A DNA stretch of 64,000 bases, taken from the NCBI GenBank assembly GCA_051453625.1, contig JBOZIK010000001.1:282036548-282100547 (forward strand), read 5' to 3'. The DNA is from Welwitschia mirabilis. Its lineage: Eukaryota > Gnetophyta > Gnetopsida > Welwitschiales. The notes beneath the pieces were generated by a model. It was not told where the DNA came from and searched no databases. It saw only the letters and a list, made by a program, of their open reading frames with translations. This document shows, piece by piece, positions 12,099-23,715 of the stretch (positions within the stretch are counted from its first letter, which is position 1; each line of letters begins with the position of its first letter). The position numbers and the translations under genes are program-made.

Positions 12099-13339
12099 TG
12101 TTACAATGTGAATTTATTTTAATTTTTAAGTCCTTAGATAAAAACCTGTGAATCATAATAGTTTTAGAAAACACACACTACTATAGATAGGAATTAACTG
12201 AAATGTCATAATTCATTGAAGGCGCTAGGCTAGAAATCAGAGAATTGATTTTTATAAAGTATTTTTAATCTTTTATATTTTAGTAAATGAAAGTAAACAA
12301 GAATGTAAAGGCAATGCAAGATGAATGATGGTGAAAATGCAATAGATGGAATGCAAGTAGAATGAGTTCTATTTGTATTCTACTTCTTTTGTCACAAGAA
12401 CTATTTTTTTATAACTTAGATCAATTAGAAAGAGTTATATTACTTGTTCCTAATGAATATATACTATAATAAATTCCAAATACAATATGGAAAATGTAAT
12501 TATGGAATTGAAATGAAACAATAATGCAAATCTAAACTAACAAAATCAATCTTAACAAAGGTCGCATATATGATTTAAATAAACTATAGACTATCACTAA
12601 ACTATAATCAAATTAAACCATAAGAGATTAACACAATTATAGTAAAAAGAGTAATTGAATTGATCATGAACTTTTACATCCACTTACAACAAAGTAGTAT
12701 CATCTTAATGGAGGATACTCAGTTCAAAATCAACGTAAGCTTTAATTTTTAGATATCAGATGGACCTATTGTACTTTAATCTTCAATTATAAGAGCATTA
12801 ATACAAAATATGAAAAAGGAAGTAAAGGAAAGAAAGGGTATTTATAGTTTACATTAAAGTTTTATAAGCTCAACCCTAAGAGTCAAAGAAGAAAACCTAG
12901 TAGCCCAAATGGGTTACATGATCCCCATTACAAAGATAATTTCTTTCATCCATAGAAAATAGCTATCATGTTGGCTATCATGGAGATGATAATTGGGACA
13001 TCACTACATGTCAAAAGGTGGTCTATTATCTTTAGGCTCTATAGTCAACTCTAGGCTTCATTCATGTTAGTAGTGCTATCATCCTATATATTATTAGGAT
13101 GATAGAGGAGACAATAGAATTCTTCATCTTCTATCTTAAAGAGGATTCAATCTTCTACATGGTAAATCCTTCTTTCAAAGTATCACCTATCAGAATAAGC
13201 TTGAGATGGCCCCAAACATGCTAAGAATCACATGTTTTAGTGATCATCCTATTAGTTCTTCATAATCATTAAAATTACATCTAAAACTATATAAATGTCT
13301 TGCAAAAGTACTTAGTTCCTATAAATTGGCATCCTAATA
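12099..13339 (-). repeat. 5' LTR of Athila-1
   Basis: Partner of 2869-4130. The plus-strand left end starts TGTTACAATG next to the primer-binding site, and the right end aligns with the end of the other LTR (GGCATCCTAATA against GGCATTGTAATA). It holds two dyad motifs (about 12965-13005 and 13073-13115). Immediately to its right is UTR sequence of Athila-2 rather than single-copy DNA. I could not recognise a clean target-site duplication. Confidence 0.75.
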
Positions 13340-13990
13340 ATAACCAACTATCCCCTAGGTGAAGTCTCCATAGTAACCATATTACACTACCAAAAGAGAA
13401 TATACCTAAAGGCTAACTGTCCCTCTGATGCACTTGTAATATGACACCTTAAAAATAAATAATTGTAATTTTCTTAAAACACTTTAAAAACATTTTCACT
13501 TATTTAATTAGAAACTTGATAAAAACTAAATATTCTTAAAAAGGTTCATAAGTGTTTAAATACCTTAATTCTGGATAAAAGCTAAACCCATCACTTGTTG
13601 AAGCTCCATGAATCATACTAATGAAGCATTAGTGATGCTAAAAATAACTAGATAACCTAAAGAATAAACTAAATGGATCAAGTTAAGAAGTCATCTAGAC
13701 AATAATAAAGAGAATATTCACTTCTAAAAAGAGGATCATCTAACTCTACTACTTGTATCATGTTAGTTGAGTAAGAGTAATCATCAGATGATTGATAATG
13801 CTTTAAATGTTGTCTACTTTCTTTTATTATTTCTTTAGTTTTTAGGTTAGAAATATTAATAGAACTATTGAAATAAACTTTCTTAATTATATAAGAANNN
13901 NNNNNNNAAGAACCAATAATATATAATTTAGTTGATTATAAATTAGATGAACTCTAGAATTAAAAAGTAGAACATACTAATTAGGGTAAA
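13340..13990 (-). other. 3' UTR of Athila-2, inner part
   Basis: Post-pol UTR. Its left edge (ACCAACTATCCCCTAGGTGA) aligns with AGCCAACTGATCCCCCAGTG at 5709-5728 and then breaks off at the Athila-1 LTR. 13690-13830 resembles 51640-51760. A 10-base N run lies at 13898-13907. No gene is seen. Confidence 0.55.
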
Positions 13991-13997
13991 ACTTTTT

Positions 13998-14930
13998 ATG
14001 CATAAGGTTTTTATCATGGCCAAATTTGGCTTGGTCTTTGATAATAATTTGGTGATGGAGAGCATGAGTTATTTTCTTATTAAGATGGCTCAACTAGGTA
14101 AGGTATGCTTGAAGTTTATTATCATGAGAAATAAGGTTAATTTGATGGATTGTTTTATAGGAATTAGAACACACATTAACAAGAAGCATGCATGTTTTTT
14201 CATAAACACATTCATAAGGTGAAAAATACAAAGAATTATTTAAAGTCATGTAGTAAGCCCCAAAAACATCATTAAGATGAAGTGCCCAAGATTTTTGGGA
14301 CTTGTAACAAAGTTTCAAGAGTATTTTCTTCTTCTCTTAATTAGCATTTTTAGCTTTCCCATTTAGTTGGGAATGATAACTGTCAGATACTTTATGTTTA
14401 ATTCAAACTAAAAGTAAGAGTTTAATAAGAATCTTATTGATAAAGTGAGTACCTTGATCAGAAATAAGAATTCTAAGAAATTCAAATCTTTTAAAGATAT
14501 TTGATCCAATAAAGTGAAAAATAGTTTTAGCATCACAAGTTTATCTACATATGGCTTCAACCCATTTTGTAACATAATCCACTACCACTGAGATATATTA
14601 TTTTTCACATGAAGAGGGTTTGAGAGGTATTACAAATTTTATACTCCAACAATAAAAAGGTTTACATTCCAATATGGGTGTAAGAGGCATATCCTTTATG
14701 TGATTAAAACCTTCAGATCGTGGGTAAAAATCACACTTTATAGCAAAATTAAAGGCATATTTAAATAATAAGGGCTAATATAACCCTAAGTGTAATATTT
14801 TCATGGTAGTATTTTGGCCATTAAAATGATCATCATAAACTCCATCATGGCAAAAAAGAATGATATCTTTTTACTCACAATCAGGAACACATTTGTGCAT
14901 AATTTGATACTTGCATCGCCTATACAAACA
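13998..14930 (-). pseudogene. Integrase of Athila-2 (decayed)
   Basis: The minus-strand frame 14094-14318 reads WALHLNDVFGAYYMTLNNSL and SPYECVYEKTCMLLVNV, which matches the WS..LDDALWAYRTAYKTPIG, SPYRLVYGKACHLPVE region of Athila integrase. Upstream on the same strand are ISDQGTHFINK near 14440-14475, DSYHSQLNGKAKNAN near 14340-14390 and VVDYVTKWVEAIC near 14550-14590. Together these cover the catalytic core. Frameshifts and stops make it inactive. Confidence 0.78.
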
Positions 14931-14934
14931 TAGT

Positions 14935-15575
14935 TCAATTCTTTTGTAATCACTAATTATATGAAGGAAAGATTTTCATTGATTACTATTCTAATGTTAA
15001 GGTGTTTTGAGTGTGATAATATAATTTACAGTATTGGCATAGCAAGGAGTAGATTATTTTAAAGATACTTCATAGAATTATTCAATCATAAAGAGTTTTT
15101 CATGAGGAAAATCATTAGGAATAGGCTGATTGGAAAGATTAGAAGAAGAATTTTATTGTAAAGGAATTATAGAAAGATGATTAGCAAAAAATATTTATTT
15201 TCTTTTCTTATTTACTATTGTTAAGTGGAACTCTTATGATAAAATTAATCGTATTAGGAATGCACTTAAATATTTCTTAGTCATTAAGTATCAAATGGAA
15301 GCATGATTTGTATAAACACAAGTATGGAAATCAAGGAGGTAATGTCTAATTTTTTTTATTAAAAGGATAATTTCTAGAATTTCATTTTTAGTAGGCATTA
15401 ATTTAATTGACCATTGAAAAGAGTTTTACTAATGTAACTTATTACTTTCATCCCTTTCTCATGTTTTTATTCTAATAACCCACCTATATCAAGATTACTT
15501 GCATTACATAATAATTCAAAATCCTTATTCCAATTAGGTCCACTTACAATGGGTTCATTAGTGATGGAATTCTTA
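14935..15575 (-). pseudogene. RNase H region of Athila-2 (decayed)
   Basis: This segment lies between the RT remnant and integrase and so corresponds to RNase H and the linker to integrase. It is translatable only in short pieces and no full motif could be read with certainty. It is assigned from gene order within the element and from partial similarity to the equivalent part of Athila-1 (7440-7960). Confidence 0.5.
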
Positions 15576-15577
15576 AT

Positions 15578-17330
15578 ATTTTCAAAGGTTTGTTGGTAAT
15601 TATCATTTCACTCATACTTAACATATTTTTTTAAAAGTTAATGAATGGTTTAAAAATTTTTTCATAGCCTTCTATGAATCTACGATAGAATTCACAATGT
15701 CCTAAGAATGATCTAAGTTGATTCACATTAGTAGGATAAGAAATGTTTTTAATAACATTAATTTTTGATGGATTCATTTGTATACCTCTCATGAAGATAT
15801 GATGTTCTAATTCTATCCCTTTATTGTTCATAATTAATACACTTATTTAAGACTTGTGCTAAATGATTCAAGCTTGATCAAATCAATTTTTAAAGATTGA
15901 AAAATCATCCATGAAAATTTTAATAGAGTTNNNNNNNNNNNNNNNNNNNNNNNNNNNNNNNNNNNNNNNNNNNNNNNNNNNNNNNNNNNNNNNNNNNNNN
16001 NNNNNNNNNNNNNNNNNNNNNNNNNNNNNNNNNNNNNNNNNNNNNNNNNNNNNNNNNNNNNNNNNNNNNNNNNNNNNNNNNNNNNNNNNNNNNNNNNNNN
16101 NNNNNNNNNNNNNNNNNNNNNNNNNNNNNNNNNNNNNNNNNNNNNNNNNNNNNNNNNNNNNNNNNNNNNNNNNNNNNNNNNNNNNNNNNNNNNNNNNNNN
16201 NNNNATTTTTAAAGGCTTGTTGATAATTATCATTTCACCCATACTTGACATATATTTCTAAATGTTAATGAAGTGGTTTACAAATTTTTACATATCCTTA
16301 TGAATCTATGATAGAAATCCATAATGTCCTAAGAATGATCTAATTTGCTTCAAATTAGTCGGAGATGAAACGTTCCTAATAACATCAATTTTTTATGAAT
16401 CCATTAGTATGCCTCTCATGAAGATATAATATCCTACGACATCACTTCATTGACCATAAAATGCCTCTTTTCCCAACTAAAGTGAAATCCACTTTTAATA
16501 CATCAATCTAAGACTTGTGCTAAGTAATTTAAGGTTTGATTAAAAGAATCTTTAAAGACTTAAAGACCATCCCTAAAAATTTTAATAGAGTTTTCTATAA
16601 GATCACTAAGGATTTCCATCATAGAACATTAAAAGGTACTTAGGGCATTGCATAAACTAGAAGGCATACTTCTAAATTTATAAGTACCTAAAGGAAAAGC
16701 ATAAGTAGCTAAAGGAAAAGTAAAGGTGATTTCTGCTTAATCCTCATTTGTAATACATACTTGGTTATATCCACTATAACCATCAACAAATCTATAAAAT
16801 GCATGTCCTTGTATTCTATCCAAAACTTAATCAAGAAAAGGAATAGGATAATGATTATTTTTGATAACTTTGTTAAGTCTATGAAAATCTATACATATCC
16901 TCCACTTACCATCTTTCTTTGGTACAACTATTAATGGGATAACCCACTCACTATTTCTTATAGGATAAATGATATTATCATCTAAAAGTCATATGATTTC
17001 ATCCTTAACCACTTATTTTAGTGCTAGGTTTAACTGTTTTTATGATTGCCTTATGGGCTTTGCATTATCTTCAAGGTATATTTTATGTTAAACAATATGT
17101 GGCCGAATAGGAGATAAGTCTTTATGACTCCATGAAAATTCTTCATATTTAGATTTGAGCATTGATATGAACAGTGCTTCTACTTTAAGATAGAATAACT
17201 ACTAATAGTTAATGGCTTTTTAGGGTTATTGATGATGAAAATTTACTTTAATCGCTTTATAATCTCTCTTAAGTTCATCTTAAATTTGACTCCTTCATGT
17301 TTGAAAGGGGTTGAATAACCATTTTAATCA
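15578..17330 (-). pseudogene. Reverse transcriptase of Athila-2, with duplicated segment
   Basis: The downstream copy (15578-15930) reads IKIFMDDFSIF at the edge of the gap, with the catalytic Asp-Asp intact (15904-15909), then GIQMNPSKINVIKN, YPTNVNQLRSFLGHCEFYRR and FIEGYEKIFKPF. The upstream copy (about 16205-16590) repeats the same part of RT at an offset of about 627 bases but is more decayed: the catalytic box reads FRDGL. The N-terminal RT part follows to about 17150, and the pre-RT linker to about 17330. N bases fill 15931-16204. As sequenced, the RT contains a tandem internal duplication, or else is a join of two related copies. Confidence 0.75.
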
Positions 17331-17499
17331 AATGTTAACTACATAGCTTTTACTTCCTTTATGTCTTGGGTTGTACTGTTGTTAAAGTTTCTTCCATTGG
17401 AGGTTTCATGATATTATCAAGCTTATAAGAATTAATGGAATTAAGACTACCTAAGATAGTTAATAATTCCTTTATATCATTAAGAGTATTAGTTATTTA

Positions 17500-17980
17500 T
17501 GAGTAACAACCTTTAATTCAAGTGAATGATGTGCTACAAACATAATTGATCTAATGTATTCACAAAGCTTATCACTTGAATCCTTAGTATCTTTTCCTGC
17601 TACATTAAAAACATGAACCTAAATCTTTTTACTACCAACATGAAGTTTCATGATCCTAGTTCTAGTTTTTATAATGTAATGAAAAGTGGCATAAAAAGCT
17701 CTATCTAAGAGTAAGGAATTCCCTTCATTGGGATTGATCTCAATGATTATGATACTATAGAGTAATACGCTTCCTTTATTTAAGCAACTAGAACTTTAAT
17801 AATTTCAATAGATTTGCTTAATGTTGAATCAGCCATTTTCAAGACAATTTGAGTTGGTTTAATTTAATTTTCTAATCCAAACTTCTTACAAACATGTATA
17901 GGCACGATGCTCACACTTGCACATATATCTCTTGGAGCCTTTTTTACCTTTTTTTAACCTTCTAATACCATACTAATAGT
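17500..17980 (-). pseudogene. Aspartic protease of Athila-2 (decayed)
   Basis: On the minus strand a block VSIVPIHVCKKFGLEN followed by KPTQIVLKMADSTLSKSIE matches the retropepsin region of the sister elements (VNIMFLHICKRLRLEN, LELANTSIKK at 9600; VNMVLLHICKRLGLEG at 31500). The Asp-containing active-site turn itself is not readable. It lies between gag and RT, as expected. Confidence 0.6.
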
Positions 17981-17989
17981 TACCATTCC

Positions 17990-20060
17990 TACATCTTTGA
18001 ATTTGAAACATTTTTGTAATATAAAGTTAGCCATAGATTAAGCTAAAAATACTTTACTTGGTAGTGTTTGTTTTTTATTTCTCCTATAAAGATCCTTCTG
18101 AAATTTGGCATATTTTGGGTTATCTTAAAGTATGCACCAAAATGGCCATGTGATGTTAACATCTTTCATGATGGTTTTGAGATATTCTTCCTATATGGAA
18201 TTGGAGTTAAGTCTATCTAACCAAGGAGTAAGATGCTTCTTGCTTCTCCTTGTTGATAATGTCTCCTTATTTAATGGAGTACGAGTAGAAGAAGATGTGA
18301 CTCATCAAGAATTTCTATATCTTCATCCTTATTTTCTTCAACATCATTAGTTTTGGCTCTTGGGGTGTATTATTCATGCCTTCTTAGGTGACCACATTAT
18401 AATATTTCTTAACATCATTTGAATTAGGCATAGTATTGGAAGTTAAAAGTTCCTTGTGATATTTGGTTTGTCAACATTATTTATTGCATAACCCTTGCTA
18501 AATCTTGTATGCTCTTTTAAGTTTGCTTAATGCTTTTGTGAGTTTGTATGAATATTCTTAATTTCTATCATAACTTTTTTGAGTGAATCTTCCTTAAGCT
18601 GATTATATCCTCCATATGTTGAGTTGTATGGTTGCTTGAATAAAGATTCATACTTAAGTTTATATGAAGGACTCAATTGAGGGTACAAATTCTTCTCATT
18701 ATGATAAGATTCTTTATAGTCAATAGGGTATACTTGATTTGCATGACATACTTCATTCCTTAATACTTCTCTTATAAATGGAAAAAATAAGCATTTAGTT
18801 ACTAAGCAAACATATTTTTATAATTCACAAATGGGAGGTGTAGTGTGGGCTTTTCCAAATTCTACATCTTTGATTACTTTTACCATTTTTCTCACAAGTG
18901 GGCTATTACTATCACTACTATTTTTATTATCATAGATGCTTTATTTTTTTTTCCCTCTTGATGTTTTATATGATTCTTTTCTTTTAATGATTATTTAAGG
19001 ATCTTATTTTCTCTTGGTTTGTGTCATGATTGACTAAGTTTAACTAAATCATGTAAATGTTATCATGCTTCATTAGTTGTAGGCTAGAATAAACTTCCTC
19101 CATAAGATAGATCTACCATTGGTTTTTTTTCACTAGTAAGACCATTATATAAGTGATAACTCAATTCTTCTTGCTTAAATGTTTCTATATGATTGGATAA
19201 AGCTAGAAATAATAATATTTTCCAAGAAGATGCATAATCCTCATTGTCTTTTTATTGTAAATTCATCACCTTATGATGTCTTTATATAAGAATGTTTCCA
19301 CTAAGGAATCATTTGGTAAAACTCTCTTTTATGTCTTTCTAAGTTTTAAGATTCTTATGGGGTAAGGTATTAAGCTAATTCTTAGCTTTTCCACTCAAGG
19401 GATAAGGAAAAACTATCATGTAGTTCCTATCCGCTATTGATTTCTTTTTATTACATGTGAGCATCAACTATCCTATCATTGGGATATGTTCATATGAATC
19501 TTCATGAGTTTCATCACAAAAAAAGGCATAAGCATTAACGTTATTTATCTCTATGTTATCTTTGATAGAAAGCTCAAAAGGATTATGGATTTTTCTAAGT
19601 TTTAGTTTATATTTATCTTTAAGAGTTTGTTGAAGGATAACACTAAAATCTAAAGATATTATGGACTATGATGAAGGATGAGAAGTTTGATTTAAACTTT
19701 CACTATCTAATGAATAGGAATTTGAAACTTTTCCTTTAAAAGAATTTTAATTAAGCCTAGAAGTACTTATAGATGAAGAGGTGATTTTTGTTTCAAGAGG
19801 GCATTTTGCAATTCTAGAAGATTTTTTAGTAGATTAAAAAAAATTCTAAAATACAGGCTAAGATCTTATATAAAATAAAATTTAACAAATTTAGATCTAT
19901 TAATAAAAAGTTTCTCACCTTTAGTCATTGAATTATAAATTTGAAGATCTTGTTGAATTATATTTTGTAAAAATTGATTTTCACATTGATAATATACCTT
20001 TTTCTTCTTCTCTTTAGAACTTGATGGCCTTTTCTTGCATGACCTATAATTGAAATCCAA
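17990..20060 (-). pseudogene. Gag of Athila-2 (decayed)
   Basis: Readable minus-strand blocks near 19050-19530 include DSYEHIPMIG, then KKKSIADRNYMIVFPYPLSG and KAKN-LNTLPHKN. They are in register with FQHLSDIEQLVLTSGN, CISDHTYMI in Athila-1. An uninterrupted basic segment at 19866-20060 (CKKRPSSSKEKKKKVYYQC) lies at the probable N-terminal end. The domain is fragmented by stops, and no zinc knuckle was identified. Confidence 0.55.
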
Positions 20061-20616
20061 CCTTTTAACTCATACTCATTGTAAGATAATATCCAAGATT
20101 ACATTAAAGTGAAAGGATTAGACCCAATGGATAAGAATGATGTTTTTCCTTGAAATCTTCACTTAGGATCCAAGAAAAAGACACTAAAAGATTATTGCTA
20201 TGTGGTACTCCTTATAGATCACATAAGGCATAAGAAGGTAGATCTAGCAAGGATAATGCACTCTCCAACTGTGGTGTAGATCCAAAGGATAATCACCACT
20301 GTAAGAGGGTACTTAGAGTAAAAAATGAATAGGAAGAAAACAGAAAATTTATAATAAAGGGTACACAACATAAACAACAAGTGAAAATAAGGTGTTTCCC
20401 TCTAAAGGTGAATAATCTTATTTGAATAGGAGAATACCTTAGAGATAGTCTTGCCTTTGACCAAAAGGTAGGGATATCTCTTTAGATAATCACCTTAAAG
20501 CAAGCAAATTACATCCATAGGAATTATATATAAATCAAAAGCAAATAGTTAAAATGATAGCATGAAATTTACTATAATTACTCTTGATTAATTGCACTTG
20601 ATAGCATGTCTTTACA
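20061..20616 (-). other. Leader of Athila-2
   Basis: Untranslated stretch between the primer-binding site and gag, about 550 bases, with no gene or repeat that I recognise. Confidence 0.45.
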
Positions 20617-20637
20617 CTTCCCAGTAATGACACCAAG
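20617..20637 (-). other. Primer-binding site of Athila-2
   Basis: On the minus strand CTTGGTGTCATTACTGGGAA directly follows the LTR. It is a near match to the TTGGTGTCATTGCCGGGGA-type site found in Athila elements and shows the element's orientation without doubt. Confidence 0.75.
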
Positions 20638-20638
20638 A

Positions 20639-21100
20639 TGTTGGTTGCCTAAATTACATTGGAAAAGGAATCAATTTTGAAAATAATTTGATTGCATCTA
20701 GGCTAGCATAAGGTGATTTAACTAACAAATGTTATACAACTTAAGAGCATAAGTTAACATATTAATCAAGCATTGGATATAATAAATTAAACTATCATAA
20801 TCCATAATAGAACTCTTTTTAATCAATTTATAGTTTACTGTGCAAGAAAAAAAAGCACAATGCAAATTATCTAAGGTGGAATGCAAAGTGCACAAGGAAT
20901 AATGAATGCAAGTGATAACTAATTTTTGAGTTGTTGTTACACAAACTTAGCTCTTATAACTTGTCTTCAGTCAAAATTAATCTACCAAAACAATTAATTA
21001 AACAAAATACAAGTTAAAATAGAGATAAAATAGAATGTATAAAAAGTTAACATTTATTCCAATTCCAAATGTCTTACAAAGCACCTCAGCATGGTAGTGA
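20639..21100 (-). repeat. 5' LTR of Athila-2 (cut by gap)
   Basis: It starts TGTTGGTTGCCTAAATT and aligns closely and colinearly with 23716-24165, up to GCATGGTAGTGA where the N run begins. The remainder of the ~1.15-kb LTR is missing, and unrelated sequence follows the gap. This LTR is a different subfamily from that of Athila-1, although both share a GGAATGCAA and a late ACTC(C)TCAG block. Confidence 0.8.
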
Positions 21101-21200
21101 NNNNNNNNNNNNNNNNNNNNNNNNNNNNNNNNNNNNNNNNNNNNNNNNNNNNNNNNNNNNNNNNNNNNNNNNNNNNNNNNNNNNNNNNNNNNNNNNNNNN
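21101..21200. other. Assembly gap (100 N)
   Basis: Exactly 100 N, the conventional length for a gap of unknown size. The LTR on its left does not resume on its right, so the order or distance across it should not be trusted. Confidence 0.9.
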
Positions 21201-21229
21201 TGAAAACGCAAATATTCAAACAAATCTAG

Positions 21230-22300
21230 AGTTACCAAGCTCTAATACAGATTCTTAGGATCGAAATGGAACCTTAGAAGGGGGTGAATAGGGTGTTATC
21301 CATTTTCTTAACAGTATTAACTAAAACCTAATTATTTAATAATCTTAAGAATTAAATATAAGTGTAATTGAAAATTAAAAAACAAATAGAGAAGTGCGCC
21401 ACAAATTTATAGTTGTTCAGCAAACGTGCCTACTCCACTCTCAGGGGGCAGCAACATCTTTTAGCCTCTAGTTTTCGTGGATCTTTTCTTAAGAAACTTA
21501 CAACACTCTTCTTCCTAGGGGTCTTGAGAAGTTCCAGCACCCATCTGAAGGGCTTTGATGCTTTCACAGCTTATTCACAAAGAGCACAATACAATTAGGT
21601 TGATTAGATATTGTTTATGATGAAGTATGTGCCTAACTTGCACTAGTCATTAGCTTGTATAGACAAATTCTCCTAAAGAAGCTAGTATGTCAGTAAGGTA
21701 AAGGTCTTATTCACTAATCAAAAGAAGAAAAAGAGGCAAGTACAATGAGCACAGTCTTTATAAAATTTTTGCTCACTCAAAAATATGTGTTTACATTGAT
21801 ACATTGGCCTTTTATACATTAAGGCACCAAAAATAGTTGTTATAGTCTCATACAGTGTGCTCTTTGTCTTAGTTGATGTCCCAGAAAAATCTTCAGATCA
21901 TTTGCATCTTACTTTGCTAACTCTAACGATTACAACAGTGAAACTTCAGCTTCAACGTTCGCCAACTTGGATGTCCCATTCTCAAAATCCGAACATCCTT
22001 GTTTTAATGCTATCTGATTGTTAGACACTAAAAGGTTCTAGGCGTCCCAGTTTAACATCCCAGATGTCCCCATACTAAAGAGTCGAGTACAAGCCAGACA
22101 CCCTGATTTCACAGGGCGGACATCCCCATATGTTTGAGCCGCATGCTAGGCAGATGTCCTAATTTCACAGGGCGAACGTCCCCATATGTCTAAGTTGCAT
22201 GCTAGGTGGACATCCCGATTTCACCGGGCGGATGTCCGTATATGTCTTCAACTGCCTGTCTTCTTGAGCCTCAAGCAATACTCTTGTTGTTCTTCTAGGT
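21230..22300 (-). repeat. Copia-type LTR piece with tandem repeats
   Basis: Near 21256-21300 is GGATCGAAATGGAACC followed by a GGGGGTGAATAGGGTGTT box. Such a box is commonly seen near the 3' end of plant SIRE-like copia LTRs (there as its complement), and a similar one begins the LTR at 56437. A 56-bp tandem repeat lies at 22095-22250. CpGs are better preserved than in neighbouring elements, suggesting a younger age. No internal domains follow, so it is an LTR fragment or solo LTR; its right end is unclear. Confidence 0.4.
22095..22250. repeat. 56-bp tandem repeat, about three copies
   Basis: GATTTCACAGGGCGGACATCC starts at 22105, and versions of it start at 22161 and 22217, each 56 bases apart. 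Each unit holds CATGCTAGG and a GGGCGGA(C/T)(G/A)TCC dyad that is close to the palindrome GGACGTCC. The third unit reads ACCGGGCGGATGTCC. Confidence 0.8.
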
Positions 22301-23379
22301 TCTTGTCATCATTGAAACTCTTGTTTCCAACAATCATAATTATTCATCCAATACCCAACCAATCAATCACCCTCCAAGCAATCTCTGCTACAAGCCCAAG
22401 CTAAGAAATCTTTCGAAATTCTTCAAAAACCTTAACCACTACCCATTACCCAAGCATTCATCCAACATCCAAAGACCCTCATAGCAATTATTTTCATATA
22501 AATCTACATATATGGACATCCATGGGCTCTTGTAATGTTGATTTGTTAATAAAGTGGTTGTTTTGTTTGCTACAACTTCTTATTTGCCACAGTTTATGGC
22601 ATTTGTACATTTCCTACCTCTTTCTTAAAGACCTTGTAAGTTTCAATATTTTAGCATTTTATTAGCTCTTGTGTTTTATGTTCCACTTTTCCTGTTGTTT
22701 TTGTTATTTTTATTTGAATGGCATAAACCCTCAAACCTTTTCTTCCTTGTAAACGTAGCTAGCAAAGTAAATTGTTACAATAAAAATCCAAACTTCACTA
22801 GTTTCTATAAAAACCTAGATAGGGTTTGTGCTATAAGGGAAAGATTATTTAACCTTACACTTGGCATTTGAGAGGCCTTGTGCCACTTAGATAAATCATT
22901 TCAAGTATCTCTGCTTGGTGTTGCCTACCCATATTCTTTAGCAAAACTATAATGAATTAAATCCTAGCAATCCTTATTGACAAAGTGTGAGACAAACAAA
23001 TAGCAAATCCTCTCAAACCCATGCCAAATTGTAAAGGCATTGAAAGCTACCTAAGCAACATTAAAATAATAGTTATTATACAAATATCTACAAGTACCTG
23101 TGGTGCATGATTTGAATCCAAGATCAATTTTCAATGTCAAGCTTTGCCATCAACTTACCCAAAAGTGCAATATTAAATGCCATTAGATGTCATAGACCCT
23201 AGACCTGTCCCTTCCATGATGCAGAAACGATATTCAAATTAATCGCATGCATGAAGTTGCTGTGGAGAAAATAATGCTCCAATTTTCCAATGCTATCGAT
23301 TTAACATTTCAAGGGCCTTACAATAGGACATTAAGAACATAGGCATTGCTTAAAGCATTGTTATAAGAAGCCAAATTTT
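22301..23379. other. Unidentified intergenic sequence
   Basis: No coding sequence recognised. At 22858-22880 ACACTTGGCATTTGAGAGGCC vaguely resembles an LTR end followed by a tRNA-Met-type primer-binding site (TGGTATCAGAGCC), which would make the preceding ~0.5 kb a plus-strand LTR end. The match is too weak to rely on. Confidence 0.3.
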
Positions 23380-23715
23380 GTTTTGTTCCCCTTTTTGTTA
23401 TAATTTTATGTTGATCCATATGGTTGTAAAAGGTCGTTGGATTATGAATCACTTTGGAATTGTTATCATTAAATTAAAGTTATAATTTTCAAAAGAGGAA
23501 ATACAACAGTTAGGAATTACTTAGGGTTTCTTAGTTCATTAACCTACCTCTTTTATATCTATATTCCCTAGGGTATTATCGTGGACCTTATATCCATTTG
23601 TACTCTCTAAAGTTTTCTTGTATTAATAAGAGCTCTATAATAGTTTCTTGAGGATGTAGGCTAGAAAGGGGTTAAAAGCTGTTATATCTCTTGTGTATGT
23701 TTCTGTCTACATTAG
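23380..23715 (+). repeat. Copia LTR-like fragment
   Basis: The sequence has the layout of the transcribed part of a copia LTR: an AGGGTTT..TTAGTTCATTAACC block, a TATA-like box (TTTTATATCTATATTCCC near 23550), then TCTTGTATTAATAAGAGCTCTATAATAG, a GAGGATGTAGGC box and a TTATATCTCTTGTGT box (the family usually reads GAGGACGTAGGCA...AACCACGTTAAATCTCTTGTGT). No internal domains accompany it. It abuts the LTR starting at 23716. Confidence 0.45.

Noticed and set aside
15883-16261. Open frames of about 120 codons on both strands
   Set aside because: Mostly N from the 15931-16204 gap; only the FMDDF end is real and belongs to the RT remnant.
22858-22880. Possible copia LTR end with tRNA-Met primer-binding site
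   Set aside because: The match to TGGTATCAGAGCC is only partial and no copia internal domain follows.
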